Assembly: GCF_049898325.1 (NCBI RefSeq)
Contig: NZ_JAFCXL010000001.1
Location: forward strand, 1 to 64,000
Reading direction: 5' to 3'
Length of the DNA: 64,000 nt
From: JAFCUW01 sp049898325
GTDB taxonomy: Bacteria; Pseudomonadota; Gammaproteobacteria; Burkholderiales; Burkholderiaceae_D
Shown piece by piece: positions 51,479 to 60,447 of the stretch. Below the pieces are notes generated by a model that saw only the letters and a list, made by a program, of their open reading frames with translations, made no database searches and was not told where the DNA came from. Position 1 is the stretch's first letter; each line of letters opens with the position of its first letter. A program made the position numbers and the translations under genes.

Positions 51479-52858
51479 TCAGAAAGGCAGCTTGGCGTCG
51501 GGCCGCACGGCGCTGATGGCCCGCTTGAACTCGGCCTGGATACGCGCCAGCGCGTCCGCGCCTTCCGCTTCGAAGCGCATCACCACCACCGGGGTGGTGT
51601 TGGAGGAGCGCGCCAGGCCGAAGCCGTCGGCGTACTCCACCCGCAGGCCGTCGATGGTGATGATGCGCTCATGGCCAGGAAAGGCGTCGTTGCGCAACTG
51701 GTCGATCAGGGCGACGTTTTCGCCTTCGGCCAGTTCCAGGTGCAGTTCGGGGGTGCTGTCCGATTGCGGCAGCGCGTTCAGCAGCGCCGACGGGTCAGCC
51801 ACGCGCGTGAGCAGTTCGAGCAGGCGGGCGCCCGAATACAGGCCGTCGTCGAAGCCGTACCAGCGGTCCGAGAAGAAGATATGGCCGCTCATCTCGCCAC
51901 CCAGCGGGGCGCCGGTTTCCTTCAGTTTCGCTTTCACCAGCGAATGGCCGGTTTTCCACATCAGCGGCTCGCCGCCGTGGCTGGCGATATAGGGCGCCAG
52001 GTGGCGCGTGCACTTGACGTCGTAGAGGATCTGGGCGCCCGGGTGGCGCGTGAGCACGTCGGCGGCGAACAGCATCATCTGGCGATCGGGGTAGATGATC
52101 TGGCCATCCTTGGTCACCACGCCGAGGCGGTCGCCGTCGCCGTCGAAAGCGATGCCGATCTCGGCGTCGCTCTCCTGCAGGCACTTGATCAGGTCTTGCA
52201 GGTTTTCAGGGTGGGCCGGGTCCGGGTGGTGGTTCGGGAAGTGGCCGTCGACCTCGCAGAACAATTCGATGACCTCGCAGCCCATGCCGCGAAACAGGTC
52301 GCCGGCGAAGGCGCCGGCGACGCCGTTGCCGCAATCGACGGCGATCTTGATGGGCCGTGCAATCTTGACGTCGCCGATGATGCGCGCCAGGTAGGCCGCG
52401 CCGATATCGTGGCTGCGATAGCTGCCGGGGACCGCCGCCGCGCTGCCGTCGTGGGCGACGATGCTGTCGTACAGCGCCGAGATGGTGGCGCCGTGGATGG
52501 CGTCGCCGGCCAGCACCATCTTGAAGCCGTTGTAGTCGGGCGGGTTGTGGCTGCCGGTGACCATGATGCCGGAGGCAGCGCCCAGCACCTTGGTGCCGTA
52601 ATAGACCATCGGCGTGGCGACCACACCCAGATCGATGACGTCGACGCCAGCGGCCTGCAGGCCGGCGGCCAGCGCACGGGCAAGCTCGGGGCCGGACAGG
52701 CGGCCGTCGCGGCCGATCACCACCGCCGTTTCGCCCTTGGCCAGCACCGCCATGCCGAACGCCTGGCCGATTTGATGGGCCACGCCAGCGTCGAGGGTTT
52801 TGTCGATGACACCGCGGATGTCATAGGCTTTGAAGATTGATCTGGAGAGCGCCACCAT
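51479..52858 (-). CDS. Phosphomannomutase/phosphoglucomutase
   Basis: The 459-residue enzyme has SIFKAYDIRGVID, the active serine in VTGSHNPPDYNGFK (phosphoserine, near residue 103), the metal-binding DGDGDR and the sugar-binding GGEMSGHIFF. It converts mannose- or glucose-6-P to the 1-phosphate for nucleotide sugars. ATG 52858 is family-like. It is first in the waaC-waaA operon. Confidence 0.93.
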   Translation of the reverse strand: MVALSRSIFKAYDIRGVIDKTLDAGVAHQIGQAFGMAVLAKGETAVVIGRDGRLSGPELARALAAGLQAAGVDVIDLGVVATPMVYYGTKVLGAASGIMVTGSHNPPDYNGFKMVLAGDAIHGATISALYDSIVAHDGSAAAVPGSYRSHDIGAAYLARIIGDVKIARPIKIAVDCGNGVAGAFAGDLFRGMGCEVIELFCEVDGHFPNHHPDPAHPENLQDLIKCLQESDAEIGIAFDGDGDRLGVVTKDGQIIYPDRQMMLFAADVLTRHPGAQILYDVKCTRHLAPYIASHGGEPLMWKTGHSLVKAKLKETGAPLGGEMSGHIFFSDRWYGFDDGLYSGARLLELLTRVADPSALLNALPQSDSTPELHLELAEGENVALIDQLRNDAFPGHERIITIDGLRVEYADGFGLARSSNTTPVVVMRFEAEGADALARIQAEFKRAISAVRPDAKLPF

Positions 52859-53147
52859 GAATATCGGTCCTGTCTTAGTATTGGTCCATCGTCGAATGTT
52901 TCGCGTAAACGCATGCAGCATGCGTGAACACGCCGACGGTAAACAGGAGGGTATTGTAGCGGCAAGCAGAGAGCTTGGGAATCAAGCGATACGAGCACTG
53001 GCACGAAGGACCGTGCGAGCGGCGCCGGCAGACGGGCGCGGACTACATAAAACGTGCAACTGAGAAAGACATCAGGCGGGCCCGGACTGGGGCGCCGCCA
53101 TTGATCGCCGGCGCCAATGCCCCGGCCGACCCGCTCATGCCGCGTGC

Positions 53148-53459
53148 TTAAACGCGCAGTTTGTCGATCGATTTACCGCTATCGACCCATTCCTTGACCC
53201 ATTTCGGCTGACGGCCACGACCGGTCCATTGCTGGGCCGCATCTTCTGGATTGCGGAAGCGCACGGCGACGGTGCCGGTTTTGCCGCCACGACCGGTGGT
53301 CGCGAGCAGGTCTTTCAAAGGCACGCCAACGCTTTGGGCGATCGCAAGAATCTGTTCGCGGGCTTTGGCCAGGTCCGATTGCTCGCGCTTCTTCATTTCC
53401 TGCTTGATTTGATCCTGCAGGTTGCGCATATCGCCGACTGACATATTTGACAGGTCCAT
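53148..53459 (-). CDS. H-NS family nucleoid protein
   Basis: A 103-residue protein with an N-terminal coiled-coil (about 1-45, SVGDMRNLQDQIKQEMKKRE) for oligomerisation and a C-terminal DNA-binding module QQWTGRGRQPKWVKEW, which contains the AT-hook-like R-G-R core. It silences AT-rich, often foreign, genes. AAGGAAAAG precedes the ATG. The window's AT-rich islands (14540, 33620) are natural targets. Confidence 0.93.
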   Translation of the reverse strand: MDLSNMSVGDMRNLQDQIKQEMKKREQSDLAKAREQILAIAQSVGVPLKDLLATTGRGGKTGTVAVRFRNPEDAAQQWTGRGRQPKWVKEWVDSGKSIDKLRV

Positions 53460-53516
53460 TGTCTTTTCCTTGGTTGTGGGTTGAGGTCGATTAAGTGAAT
53501 TCTCACCAATTGTCGC

Positions 53517-53546
53517 AATATACTACATATTAATTTAGAATGTCGA
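53517..53546 (-). promoter_or_regulatory. Sigma-70 promoter of the H-NS family gene
   Basis: On the minus strand TCGACA (53541-53546) and TATATT (53517-53522), separated by 18 bp, each differ from the consensus at one base. It precedes the gene's ribosome site by about 50 bp and lies in AT-rich DNA that H-NS itself may bind. Confidence 0.6.
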
Positions 53547-53619
53547 ATAAATCCGCTGCCGCCCGATGATAATTCTTCCGCCCGAGCAGAACTGTTGGAA
53601 ATCTGGCGACGTCTTTATA

Positions 53620-54714
53620 TTAGTCCTTCTTGCGCCGAATCAGCCAGCGCGGCGACCTGAATCGAACGATACGCGCGTAAAGCCAGATGTAACTGACCAT
53701 AAACAATAAAGCGCAGATTATCAGCAGTCCAGTATGCCGCCAGAACAGGCTCGCCGGAATAACTGCCATCAGCGATAAGGCCCACAGATAAGGCGAGGTC
53801 AGGGCATTGCGGCGCATCAGCGCGCGCCCTTCTTTGCGCCCCACCGCCCATTGCACCACGCGACGAAAAATCAGGCTATGCAGATGAATTCCGTCGGGCA
53901 TCGCCGGCGACTGTCCCCGCAAGAACATGCGGCGATAGGCGGAGAACAGGGTTTCAAACGCGGGATAAATGAGCAGCAGCACCGGATACCAGGTCGACAC
54001 CTGGGGATTGCGAATTACCAGCAGCAATGCCAGTTCGCCCAGCATGAAGCCGATGAAATACGCACCGCCATCGCCCAGAAAGATCAGCCCCACCGGATAA
54101 TTCCAGATCAGAAATCCGGCGGTGGCGCCCGCCATGGTCAGCGCCGCCACCACGATGAATACATCGTTCACCTGGAACGCCACATACGCCAGCGAGACCA
54201 TCATGCAGATGCTGACGACGCTGGCCAGGCCATTGAAACCGTCGATGATATTGACGGCATTGGCAATCCCCGCCACCGCCAGCACCGTCAGCGGCAACAT
54301 CAGCCAGACGGCAGAGAGGGGGAGCGTACCGAAGGGCAAGTCGATCCGGTCGAGGCGGGCATCGACCAGCCACCATGCCATCGCCGCCGCCACCACCGTC
54401 AGCAACAGGCGCCGGGCAGGACTGACGGCGCCCGTGTAGTCTTCAATAATGCCGCCGGCAAATGCCACCGAGGCACACAGCAATAAAGACAACATTGTCA
54501 TCGTCATTGCCGGCACCCGCCATATCGAAATGGCGGCGCTGAGCAAGACAGCAACAAAGATCGGCAGGCCGCCGATCCGCGCCACAGGGTGCGCGTGGAC
54601 TTTCTGGACACCGTTAAAATCGGTATCGAGTGCCGGTCCATGCAAGCGCGATTGTTTTATCACCAGAAGTGTCAACAAGGCCGATGAAAAAAAACTGACG
54701 AGGAAGGAAAACAT
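53620..54714 (-). CDS. WecA-like undecaprenyl-phosphate sugar-1-phosphate transferase
   Basis: A 364-residue polytopic protein (about ten helices) of the MraY/WecA family: KVHAHPVARIGGLP (loop), AVNIIDGFNGLASVV with the catalytic aspartates and FLGDGGAYFIGF. It starts lipid-linked sugar synthesis for O-antigen or enterobacterial-type surface glycans. It is not near the other polysaccharide genes. The stretch 53,500-55,500 is less GC-rich than its surroundings. Confidence 0.92.
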   Translation of the reverse strand: MFSFLVSFFSSALLTLLVIKQSRLHGPALDTDFNGVQKVHAHPVARIGGLPIFVAVLLSAAISIWRVPAMTMTMLSLLLCASVAFAGGIIEDYTGAVSPARRLLLTVVAAAMAWWLVDARLDRIDLPFGTLPLSAVWLMLPLTVLAVAGIANAVNIIDGFNGLASVVSICMMVSLAYVAFQVNDVFIVVAALTMAGATAGFLIWNYPVGLIFLGDGGAYFIGFMLGELALLLVIRNPQVSTWYPVLLLIYPAFETLFSAYRRMFLRGQSPAMPDGIHLHSLIFRRVVQWAVGRKEGRALMRRNALTSPYLWALSLMAVIPASLFWRHTGLLIICALLFMVSYIWLYARIVRFRSPRWLIRRKKD

Positions 54715-54916
54715 TTTTATTTTTCTAAGATAATACGTGAGTGATGCAGCGGTGTATTAACGCGGCCCGCGCGCGCTGCCGTCGATCTATTCCAGGGTGA
54801 AGCGCCACCGGGTGGCGCAATGGGAGGGGTGGCGGCATCGGCGAGGCGCGCGCGGAACGGTTGGCGCCGGCAACGACGCCGCCGCACAGGGGTGCAACGA
54901 GGAGATATAAGCGAAA

Positions 54917-55462
54917 TCAGCGAAATACTTCCGCATTGGCAAGAACAACGCCCTGATTATCCTTCGCCGACACCACCGCCGCGCCGCGCAGCGGCCATTC
55001 GATCGCCAGCGCCGCATCGCTCCATAAAATAGTGCGCTCATTTTGAGGCGTCCAGTAATCGGTCGATTTCACCAGGCATTCGGCAAAGTCGCTCGTCACC
55101 ACCGAGCCGAAGGCAAAACCGGCCGGTATCCACAGTTGCCGCCGGTTTTCCGCCGACAGGGAAACCGCCACCCAGCGACCGAAAAACGGCGATTGCCTGC
55201 GTAAATCGACCACCACGGCGTAAATCGCGCCGGCGATCACCCGCACGAGCTTCGCCTGCGCCAGTCCGACCTGGTAGTGCAAGCCGCGCACGACGTCGCG
55301 CGCCGAGCGAAAATGGTCGTCCTGCACAAACAGCGCCGGCTGGCCGACCAGTTCGGCAAACTGGCGCGCATTGAAACTCTCGTAGAAAAAGCCCCGCTCA
55401 TCGCCATATACCTTCGGCTCGACGATCAACACTTCCGGGATCGCGGTGGGAGTCGCTTTCAT
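54917..55462 (-). CDS. dTDP-sugar 3,5-epimerase-like protein (RfbC/RmlC)
   Basis: The 181-residue cupin has VVRGLHYQ with the catalytic base His, AQAKLVRV, SPFFGRWVAVSLSAENRRQLWIP, and a C-terminal KSTDYWTP tyrosine with ILWSDAALAIEWP. The family's GFAHGF reads GFAFGS, a changed usually conserved histidine. AAGGAAA precedes ATG 55462. No rfbA/B/D genes are nearby, so it may serve a different deoxysugar or be a lone epimerase. Confidence 0.8.
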   Translation of the reverse strand: MKATPTAIPEVLIVEPKVYGDERGFFYESFNARQFAELVGQPALFVQDDHFRSARDVVRGLHYQVGLAQAKLVRVIAGAIYAVVVDLRRQSPFFGRWVAVSLSAENRRQLWIPAGFAFGSVVTSDFAECLVKSTDYWTPQNERTILWSDAALAIEWPLRGAAVVSAKDNQGVVLANAEVFR

Positions 55463-55549
55463 GTATTTTCCTTGTACGCACGTTAAAAAAACCACCAACC
55501 ATAGCGCAATTCTATGTGAAACTTGGGACCCATTTTGACTAAATATGTA

Positions 55550-56407
55550 ATGAAAACTTTCGCAATTGGCGACCTGCAAGGTTGCCTGCATGAAATGGGT
55601 GTGCTGCTCGAACGGATCGACCAGGAGCAGGACGGCGATCCGGACCGCGCCATCGTGTTTGTCGGCGACCTGGTCAACCGCGGCCCCGATTCGCTGGGCG
55701 CGCTGCGCCGCGTGATGGCCCTGTGCGAGGCCAGCGGCGGCCGCGTCGAGGCCCTGCTGGGCAACCACGACCTGCACCTGCTGGCGGTGGCCGCCGGCGT
55801 GCAGCGCGCGTCGCGCGGCGACACCTTCGACGCCATCCTCGGCGCGCCCGACCGCGAGGTCTTGCTGGACTGGCTGCGCCGGCGCCCGCTGGCGCTGCGG
55901 CGCGGCGCCCACTTGCTGTTTCATGCGGGCGTGCTTCCCGAATGGAGTGCCGAACAGACCATCGCGCTGTCGCGCGAAGTCGAAGCGGTGCTGCAGGGGC
56001 CGCTCTGGCGCGATTTGCTGGCGCACATGTACGGCGACACCCCCGCGCGCTGGGACGACGCCCTGCGCGGCGAGGCGCGCCTGCGCTGCATCGTCAACGC
56101 CCTCACCCGCATGCGCTTTTGCACGCCCGATGGCGCCATGGTGTTCGGCCACAAGGAAAGCGCCGGCGCGCCGGCCGGATCGGGCCTGCTGCCGTGGTTC
56201 GAACTGGCGCAGCGGCGCACGCGCGATGTGACGGTGGTGTTCGGCCACTGGTCGGCGCTGGGCCTGCTGATGCGCGCGGATGTGGTGGGACTCGACAGCG
56301 GCTGCGTGTGGGGAGGCAAGCTGAGCGCGGTGTGCCTGGAGGACCGCCGCCTGCTGCAGGTCGATTGCCCCGAGTACCAGCACGCCAAGGGCAAGCCGGC
56401 GGGCTGA
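55550..56407 (+). CDS. apaH: Diadenosine tetraphosphatase ApaH
   Basis: The 285-residue symmetric Ap4A hydrolase has phosphoesterase motifs GDLQGC, GDLVNRGPDSLG and GNHDLHLLAVA, and FHAGV near 122. It splits Ap4A to two ADP. ATG 55550 places MKTFAIGDLQG at the start; an upstream TTG is weaker. It overlaps none of its neighbours. Confidence 0.97.
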   Translation: MKTFAIGDLQGCLHEMGVLLERIDQEQDGDPDRAIVFVGDLVNRGPDSLGALRRVMALCEASGGRVEALLGNHDLHLLAVAAGVQRASRGDTFDAILGAPDREVLLDWLRRRPLALRRGAHLLFHAGVLPEWSAEQTIALSREVEAVLQGPLWRDLLAHMYGDTPARWDDALRGEARLRCIVNALTRMRFCTPDGAMVFGHKESAGAPAGSGLLPWFELAQRRTRDVTVVFGHWSALGLLMRADVVGLDSGCVWGGKLSAVCLEDRRLLQVDCPEYQHAKGKPAG

Positions 56408-56416
56408 CCGAACCTG

Positions 56417-57259
56417 TCAGGCAGCCGCTTCGACGGCGACGACGTCGGCCAGGGCGCCGTCGATCGCCGTGCGGGCGGCATCGCACAAGGCCCGACGCTG
56501 CGCATCGCGCCCTTCGATGGGCGCCAGCCAGGTCACGCGCGCCTGCACGGGCGGGCCGTTCAGGATGGTCATCATGCTGGCGGCGAAACTGACCTCGCCC
56601 GTGAAATCGACGCCCGCGTGCGGCGCGCCGTGCTCATCGAGATAGGCCAGCGCCAGCGGCTGCAGGCGGGCGCCGGCGTCGATGGCCGCTTCGAACAGGT
56701 TGGCGTGAAACGGCAGCAAGGCGCCCTGGGCGGCGGTGGTCCCTTCCGGGAAAAACGCCACGCGCTGGCCGTTTTCGAGCTGCTCGACGATGCCCTTGAA
56801 GGTGTGGCGCAGGTCGCGCCGGCAGCCGCGCGCGATGAACACGGTGCCCGCCTTGGCCGCCAGCCAACCCATCGCCGGCCAGGCGCGGATCTCCGCCTTG
56901 GCGACAAAGTGCGACGGCGCCATCGCGTTGATGACGAAGATATCGAGCCAGGAGATGTGGTTGGCCGCCAGCAGCGCGTGCTCGAGCGGCACGCCGACCT
57001 GGGCCAGGCGCACGCCGCAGATGCCCAGCAGGCGACGCGACCAGCGCGCCACCAGGGCGTCGCGGCGCCCCTTTGACGACAGCGGAAACAGCAGCGCGCA
57101 CGTGACCAGGCCTTCGACCAGGTGAATCATGACACGCAGCAGGCGAACGGCGGATTTGAGCTTCAAGCGATACCAATGGGTGACGGCCGGGCACCATGCG
57201 CGGCAGGTAGATTTTAACCGCTGGCGCTCGCACGGCACGATTGTTGTCCAATGCGCCAT
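56417..57259 (-). CDS. PlsC-family 1-acylglycerol-3-phosphate acyltransferase (second copy)
   Basis: A membrane protein of up to 280 residues with ANHISWLDIF (HX4D) and FPEGTTAAQG. The N-terminal basic residues LKLKSAVRLLRVMIHLVEG precede a helix, as in homologues. The true start is unclear: 57259 is the first, a TTG at 57166 or ATG 57130 are alternatives. It lies 26 bp from the pyrimidine operon and may be co-transcribed. It differs from the first PlsC by lacking the KHQSAWE form. Confidence 0.85.
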   Translation of the reverse strand: MAHWTTIVPCERQRLKSTCRAWCPAVTHWYRLKLKSAVRLLRVMIHLVEGLVTCALLFPLSSKGRRDALVARWSRRLLGICGVRLAQVGVPLEHALLAANHISWLDIFVINAMAPSHFVAKAEIRAWPAMGWLAAKAGTVFIARGCRRDLRHTFKGIVEQLENGQRVAFFPEGTTAAQGALLPFHANLFEAAIDAGARLQPLALAYLDEHGAPHAGVDFTGEVSFAASMMTILNGPPVQARVTWLAPIEGRDAQRRALCDAARTAIDGALADVVAVEAAA

Positions 57260-57285
57260 CGGCCCAGCCGCCCGTCATGGCGCCT

Positions 57286-58569
57286 TTAGCGCGCCGGCCG
57301 CTCCCACGCCAGGCGTCCGGCGACGATGGTCGCCATCACCTGCCCGGCCAGTTCGTAGCCGAGAAACGGCGTGTGCTTGCCCTGGCTGGCCAGCGCCGCC
57401 GGCGCCACCGTCCAGCGCGCTGCCGGATCGAACAGCACCACGTCGGCCACCGCGCCCACGGCCAGCTGGCCGGCCGCCAGTCCGGCCACCCGGGCCGGCT
57501 CGCACGTCACCTTGGCCAGCGCCGCCGGCAGCGAGGCGTGCTGGTCGTCGGCCCATTTCAGGGCCAGCGACAGCAGCAGTTCCAGGCCGGTGGCGCCGGG
57601 CGAGGCTTCGCCGAACGGCAGCAGTTTTTCGTCGTCGTCGACCGGCGTATGGTCCGAGCAGATGGCGTCGATCAAGCCGTCGGCCAGGCCGGCGCGGATG
57701 GCGTCGCGGTCGCGCTGGCTGCGAAATGGCGGCGTCACGCGGGCGTTCGAGTCGAAAAAGCCGATGTCGGCATCGGTCATGTGGATGTGGTGGACGCCGA
57801 CGTCGCAGGTGACGGGCAAGCCTTCCTTCTTGGCCGCGCGCACCAGTTCCAAGCCGGCCGCCGACGACATGCGGCACAGGTGCACGCGCGCGCCGGTGGC
57901 GCGCACCAGTTCGAAAATGGTGTGCAGGGCGATGGTTTCGCTCATCACCGGCACCCCCGACAGGCCCAGCCGCGAGGCCAGCGCGCCGCTGTGGGCGATG
58001 CCGCCGCGGCCGATGTGGGCGTCCTGCGGACGCAGCCAGACGGTGTAATTGAAGGTGCGCGCGTACTGCAAGGCGCGCAGCAGCACATTGGTGTCCTCGA
58101 CCGGTTCCTCGGCCTGGGCGAAGCCGATGCAGCCGGCCTCGGTCAGTTCGGCCATTTCGGTGAGCGCCTTGCCCTTCAAGCCCATGGTGAGGGCGCCCAG
58201 CGGGTGGACGTGGGCCTGGTGCAGGCCGCGCGCGCGGTGCTTGAGCATTTCGACCAGGCCCGGCTCGTCGAGCACGGGGTCGGTGTCGGGCGGGCACACC
58301 AGGCTGGTGACGCCGCCCTGCATGGCCGCCTGCATTTCCGATTCCAGCGTGGCCTTGTACTCGTAGCCCGGCTCGCGCAGGCGCGCCGACAGGTCGACCA
58401 GGCCGGGGGCGACGACGAGTCCGGCGGCGTCGATGACGCGCTCGGCCACGAAGCCGGCCGGGGCAGCGCCGATCGCCGCCACGCGGCCATTGTCGAGGTA
58501 CAGGTCAGCGAGGGCGTCGACGCCATTGGCCGGATCGATCAGGCGGCCGTTCTTGATATGCAGTTTCAT
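57286..58569 (-). CDS. pyrX: Inactive dihydroorotase-like subunit (pseudo-DHOase)
   Basis: The 427-residue amidohydrolase fold keeps PGLVDL but the metal HxH motif is replaced: PGLVDLSARLREPG where active enzymes have DLHVHLREPG. Further metal ligands are altered, e.g. CVPPDTDP for the Asn motif. This is the PyrC'/PyrX class of Pseudomonas and beta-proteobacteria, which scaffolds the aspartate transcarbamoylase PyrB in a dodecamer but is not catalytic. It lies 22 bp after pyrB. An active dihydroorotase must be elsewhere. Confidence 0.9.
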   Translation of the reverse strand: MKLHIKNGRLIDPANGVDALADLYLDNGRVAAIGAAPAGFVAERVIDAAGLVVAPGLVDLSARLREPGYEYKATLESEMQAAMQGGVTSLVCPPDTDPVLDEPGLVEMLKHRARGLHQAHVHPLGALTMGLKGKALTEMAELTEAGCIGFAQAEEPVEDTNVLLRALQYARTFNYTVWLRPQDAHIGRGGIAHSGALASRLGLSGVPVMSETIALHTIFELVRATGARVHLCRMSSAAGLELVRAAKKEGLPVTCDVGVHHIHMTDADIGFFDSNARVTPPFRSQRDRDAIRAGLADGLIDAICSDHTPVDDDEKLLPFGEASPGATGLELLLSLALKWADDQHASLPAALAKVTCEPARVAGLAAGQLAVGAVADVVLFDPAARWTVAPAALASQGKHTPFLGYELAGQVMATIVAGRLAWERPAR

Positions 58570-58591
58570 CAGTTTGTCTTGTTCAGATAGT

Positions 58592-59557
58592 TCAACCGTG
58601 CGTGCCCGCCACGATACTCATCACCGCCATCCGTACCGCGATGCCGAACGTCACCTGCGGCAGGATCACCGCCTGGGCGCCATCGGCCACCGCCGAATCG
58701 ATTTCCACCCCGCGGTTCATGGGGCCGGGGTGCATGACGATGGCGTCCGGCTTGGCCAGCGCCAGCCGTTCCGGGGTCAGGCCGTAGCTCTTGAAGTACT
58801 CCTGGGCCGAGGGCAGCAGGGCGCCGCTCATGCGCTCGCTCTGCAGGCGCAGCATGATGATCACGTCGACCCCCTTCAAGCCCTCGTCCATATTGGTAAA
58901 CACCCGCACGCCCATCTGCTCGAGACCGCCGGGCAGCAGCGTGTGCGGGCCGATTGCCCGCACTTCCGGCACGCCCAGCGTGGTCAGCGCGTGGATGTCG
59001 GAACGGGCCACGCGGCTGTGCAGGATGTCGCCGACGATCGCCACCGTCAGATTGGTGAAGTCTTTCTTGTAGTGGCGGATGGTGTACATGTCGAGCAGCC
59101 CCTGGGTGGGGTGGGCGTGGCGGCCGTCGCCCGCATTGACCACGTGGACATGGCGCTGGCCCGTGTCGATCAGGTGCTTGGCGATCAGGTAGGGCGCGCC
59201 CGACTGCGCGTGGCGCACCACGAACATGTCGGCGTGCATGGCGGCCAGGTTGTCGATGGTGTCGAGCAGCGACTCGCCCTTGCTGGCCGACGAGGCCGAG
59301 ATGTTCAGGTTGATGACGTCAGCCGACAGGCGCTTGGAGGCGATTTCGAAGGTGGTGCGGGTGCGCGTGGAGTTTTCAAAAAACAGGTTGAATACGCTTT
59401 TACCGCGCATCAGCGGCACTTTCTTCACTTCGCGGTCGGAAATGCCGACGAACGAGGAGGCGGTGTCGAGGATGTGGTTGACGATCGATTTTGGCAGCCC
59501 TTCGATGCTCAGCAGGTGCTGCAGTTCGCCGTGTTTGTTCAGTTGCGGATTAAGCAT
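58592..59557 (-). CDS. pyrB: Aspartate carbamoyltransferase catalytic subunit
   Basis: The 321-residue ATCase has the carbamoyl-phosphate site FENSTRTRTTFE, HPTQGLLDMYT and MHPGPMNRGVEI. It makes carbamoyl-aspartate, step two of pyrimidine synthesis. It overlaps pyrR by eight bases and is followed by the pseudo-dihydroorotase subunit. Confidence 0.98.
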   Translation of the reverse strand: MLNPQLNKHGELQHLLSIEGLPKSIVNHILDTASSFVGISDREVKKVPLMRGKSVFNLFFENSTRTRTTFEIASKRLSADVINLNISASSASKGESLLDTIDNLAAMHADMFVVRHAQSGAPYLIAKHLIDTGQRHVHVVNAGDGRHAHPTQGLLDMYTIRHYKKDFTNLTVAIVGDILHSRVARSDIHALTTLGVPEVRAIGPHTLLPGGLEQMGVRVFTNMDEGLKGVDVIIMLRLQSERMSGALLPSAQEYFKSYGLTPERLALAKPDAIVMHPGPMNRGVEIDSAVADGAQAVILPQVTFGIAVRMAVMSIVAGTHG

Positions 59558-60068
59558 GGTCGTCTTCGATGGTCAGCGAAAGGAGGCCGTCGTCGCCGCG
59601 CTGCAGCGCCAGCGACTGGCCGGGGGCGAGGTCGACCCGGGCGGCGACGAAGTCGGCCGCCACCGGCAGCTCGCGGCCGGCGCGGTCGGCCAGCGCGGCG
59701 AGCATGATGCGCGCCGGGCGGCCGTAGTCGAACAGCACGTTGATGGCGGCGCGGGTGGTGCGGCCCGTGTGCAGCACGTCGTCGACCAGCACGATGACGG
59801 CGCCGTCGACGCTAAAGCCGATATGGGTCGGCTTGACGTCCGGGTGCAGCCCCTTGCGGGCGTAGTCGTCGCGGTAGAACGAGACATCGATGGAGCCGAG
59901 CCGCGCTTCCAGGCCCAGGTCGAGCGCGAGGCGCCGGGCCAGCCAGGCGCCGCCCGAGTGGATGCCGACGATGGCGGCGTCGCTGACGCCTTCCAGGCCG
60001 CTGCGGACCTGCGACAGGAGGTCGCGGTACAGCGCCTCGGCGTCAAATTGCTGATGGGGTGTGGGCAT
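59550..60068 (-). CDS. pyrR: PyrR phosphoribosyltransferase/regulator
   Basis: The 172-residue protein has the PRPP-binding motif VIVLVDDVLHTGRTTRAAINV and GIHSGGAWLA, as in PyrR. In Gram-positives it senses UMP and attenuates pyr RNA; here it also has uracil phosphoribosyltransferase-type residues. It overlaps ruvX by 26 bases and pyrB by eight, an operon. Confidence 0.92.
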   Translation of the reverse strand: MPTPHQQFDAEALYRDLLSQVRSGLEGVSDAAIVGIHSGGAWLARRLALDLGLEARLGSIDVSFYRDDYARKGLHPDVKPTHIGFSVDGAVIVLVDDVLHTGRTTRAAINVLFDYGRPARIMLAALADRAGRELPVAADFVAARVDLAPGQSLALQRGDDGLLSLTIEDDHA

Positions 60069-60447
60069 GGTCGTCAAAGTATTGTTGCAAAATAATGGCG
60101 GCGGCCTTGTCATCGATGACCTCGCCGCGCCGGGCCTGGAGCACGGCCGACGAATAGCGCTCGTCGACCAGTTCCACAGGCAGATTGTAGCGCCCATGGA
60201 GCTGGTTGGCGAAGCGGCGGCAGCGCAGCGTCATGTCGTGCTCGGCGCCGTCGGGGTGGCGCGGTTCGCCCACGATCAGGCGCGCCGGCTGCCATTCGGC
60301 GATGAGGGCACCGATGCGGGCAAAGCGGGCGGCGTTGTCGATCGACTTGATCACCTCGAGAGGCTGGGCCTGCGCGGTCAGGGTGTTGCCGATGGCGATG
60401 CCGATGCGTTTGATACCGAAATCAAAACCGAGAACCGTATCGACCAT
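60043..60447 (-). CDS. ruvX: Holliday-junction resolvase RuvX (YqgF)
   Basis: The 134-residue RNase-H-fold protein has GFDFGIKRIGIA with the first catalytic Asp, and DERYSSAVLQ (conserved YqgF motif) near the C-terminal acid. It participates in Holliday-junction processing or 16S rRNA maturation. It overlaps pyrR by 26 bases and yqgE by one. Confidence 0.95.
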   Translation of the reverse strand: MVDTVLGFDFGIKRIGIAIGNTLTAQAQPLEVIKSIDNAARFARIGALIAEWQPARLIVGEPRHPDGAEHDMTLRCRRFANQLHGRYNLPVELVDERYSSAVLQARRGEVIDDKAAAIILQQYFDDHAHTPSAI

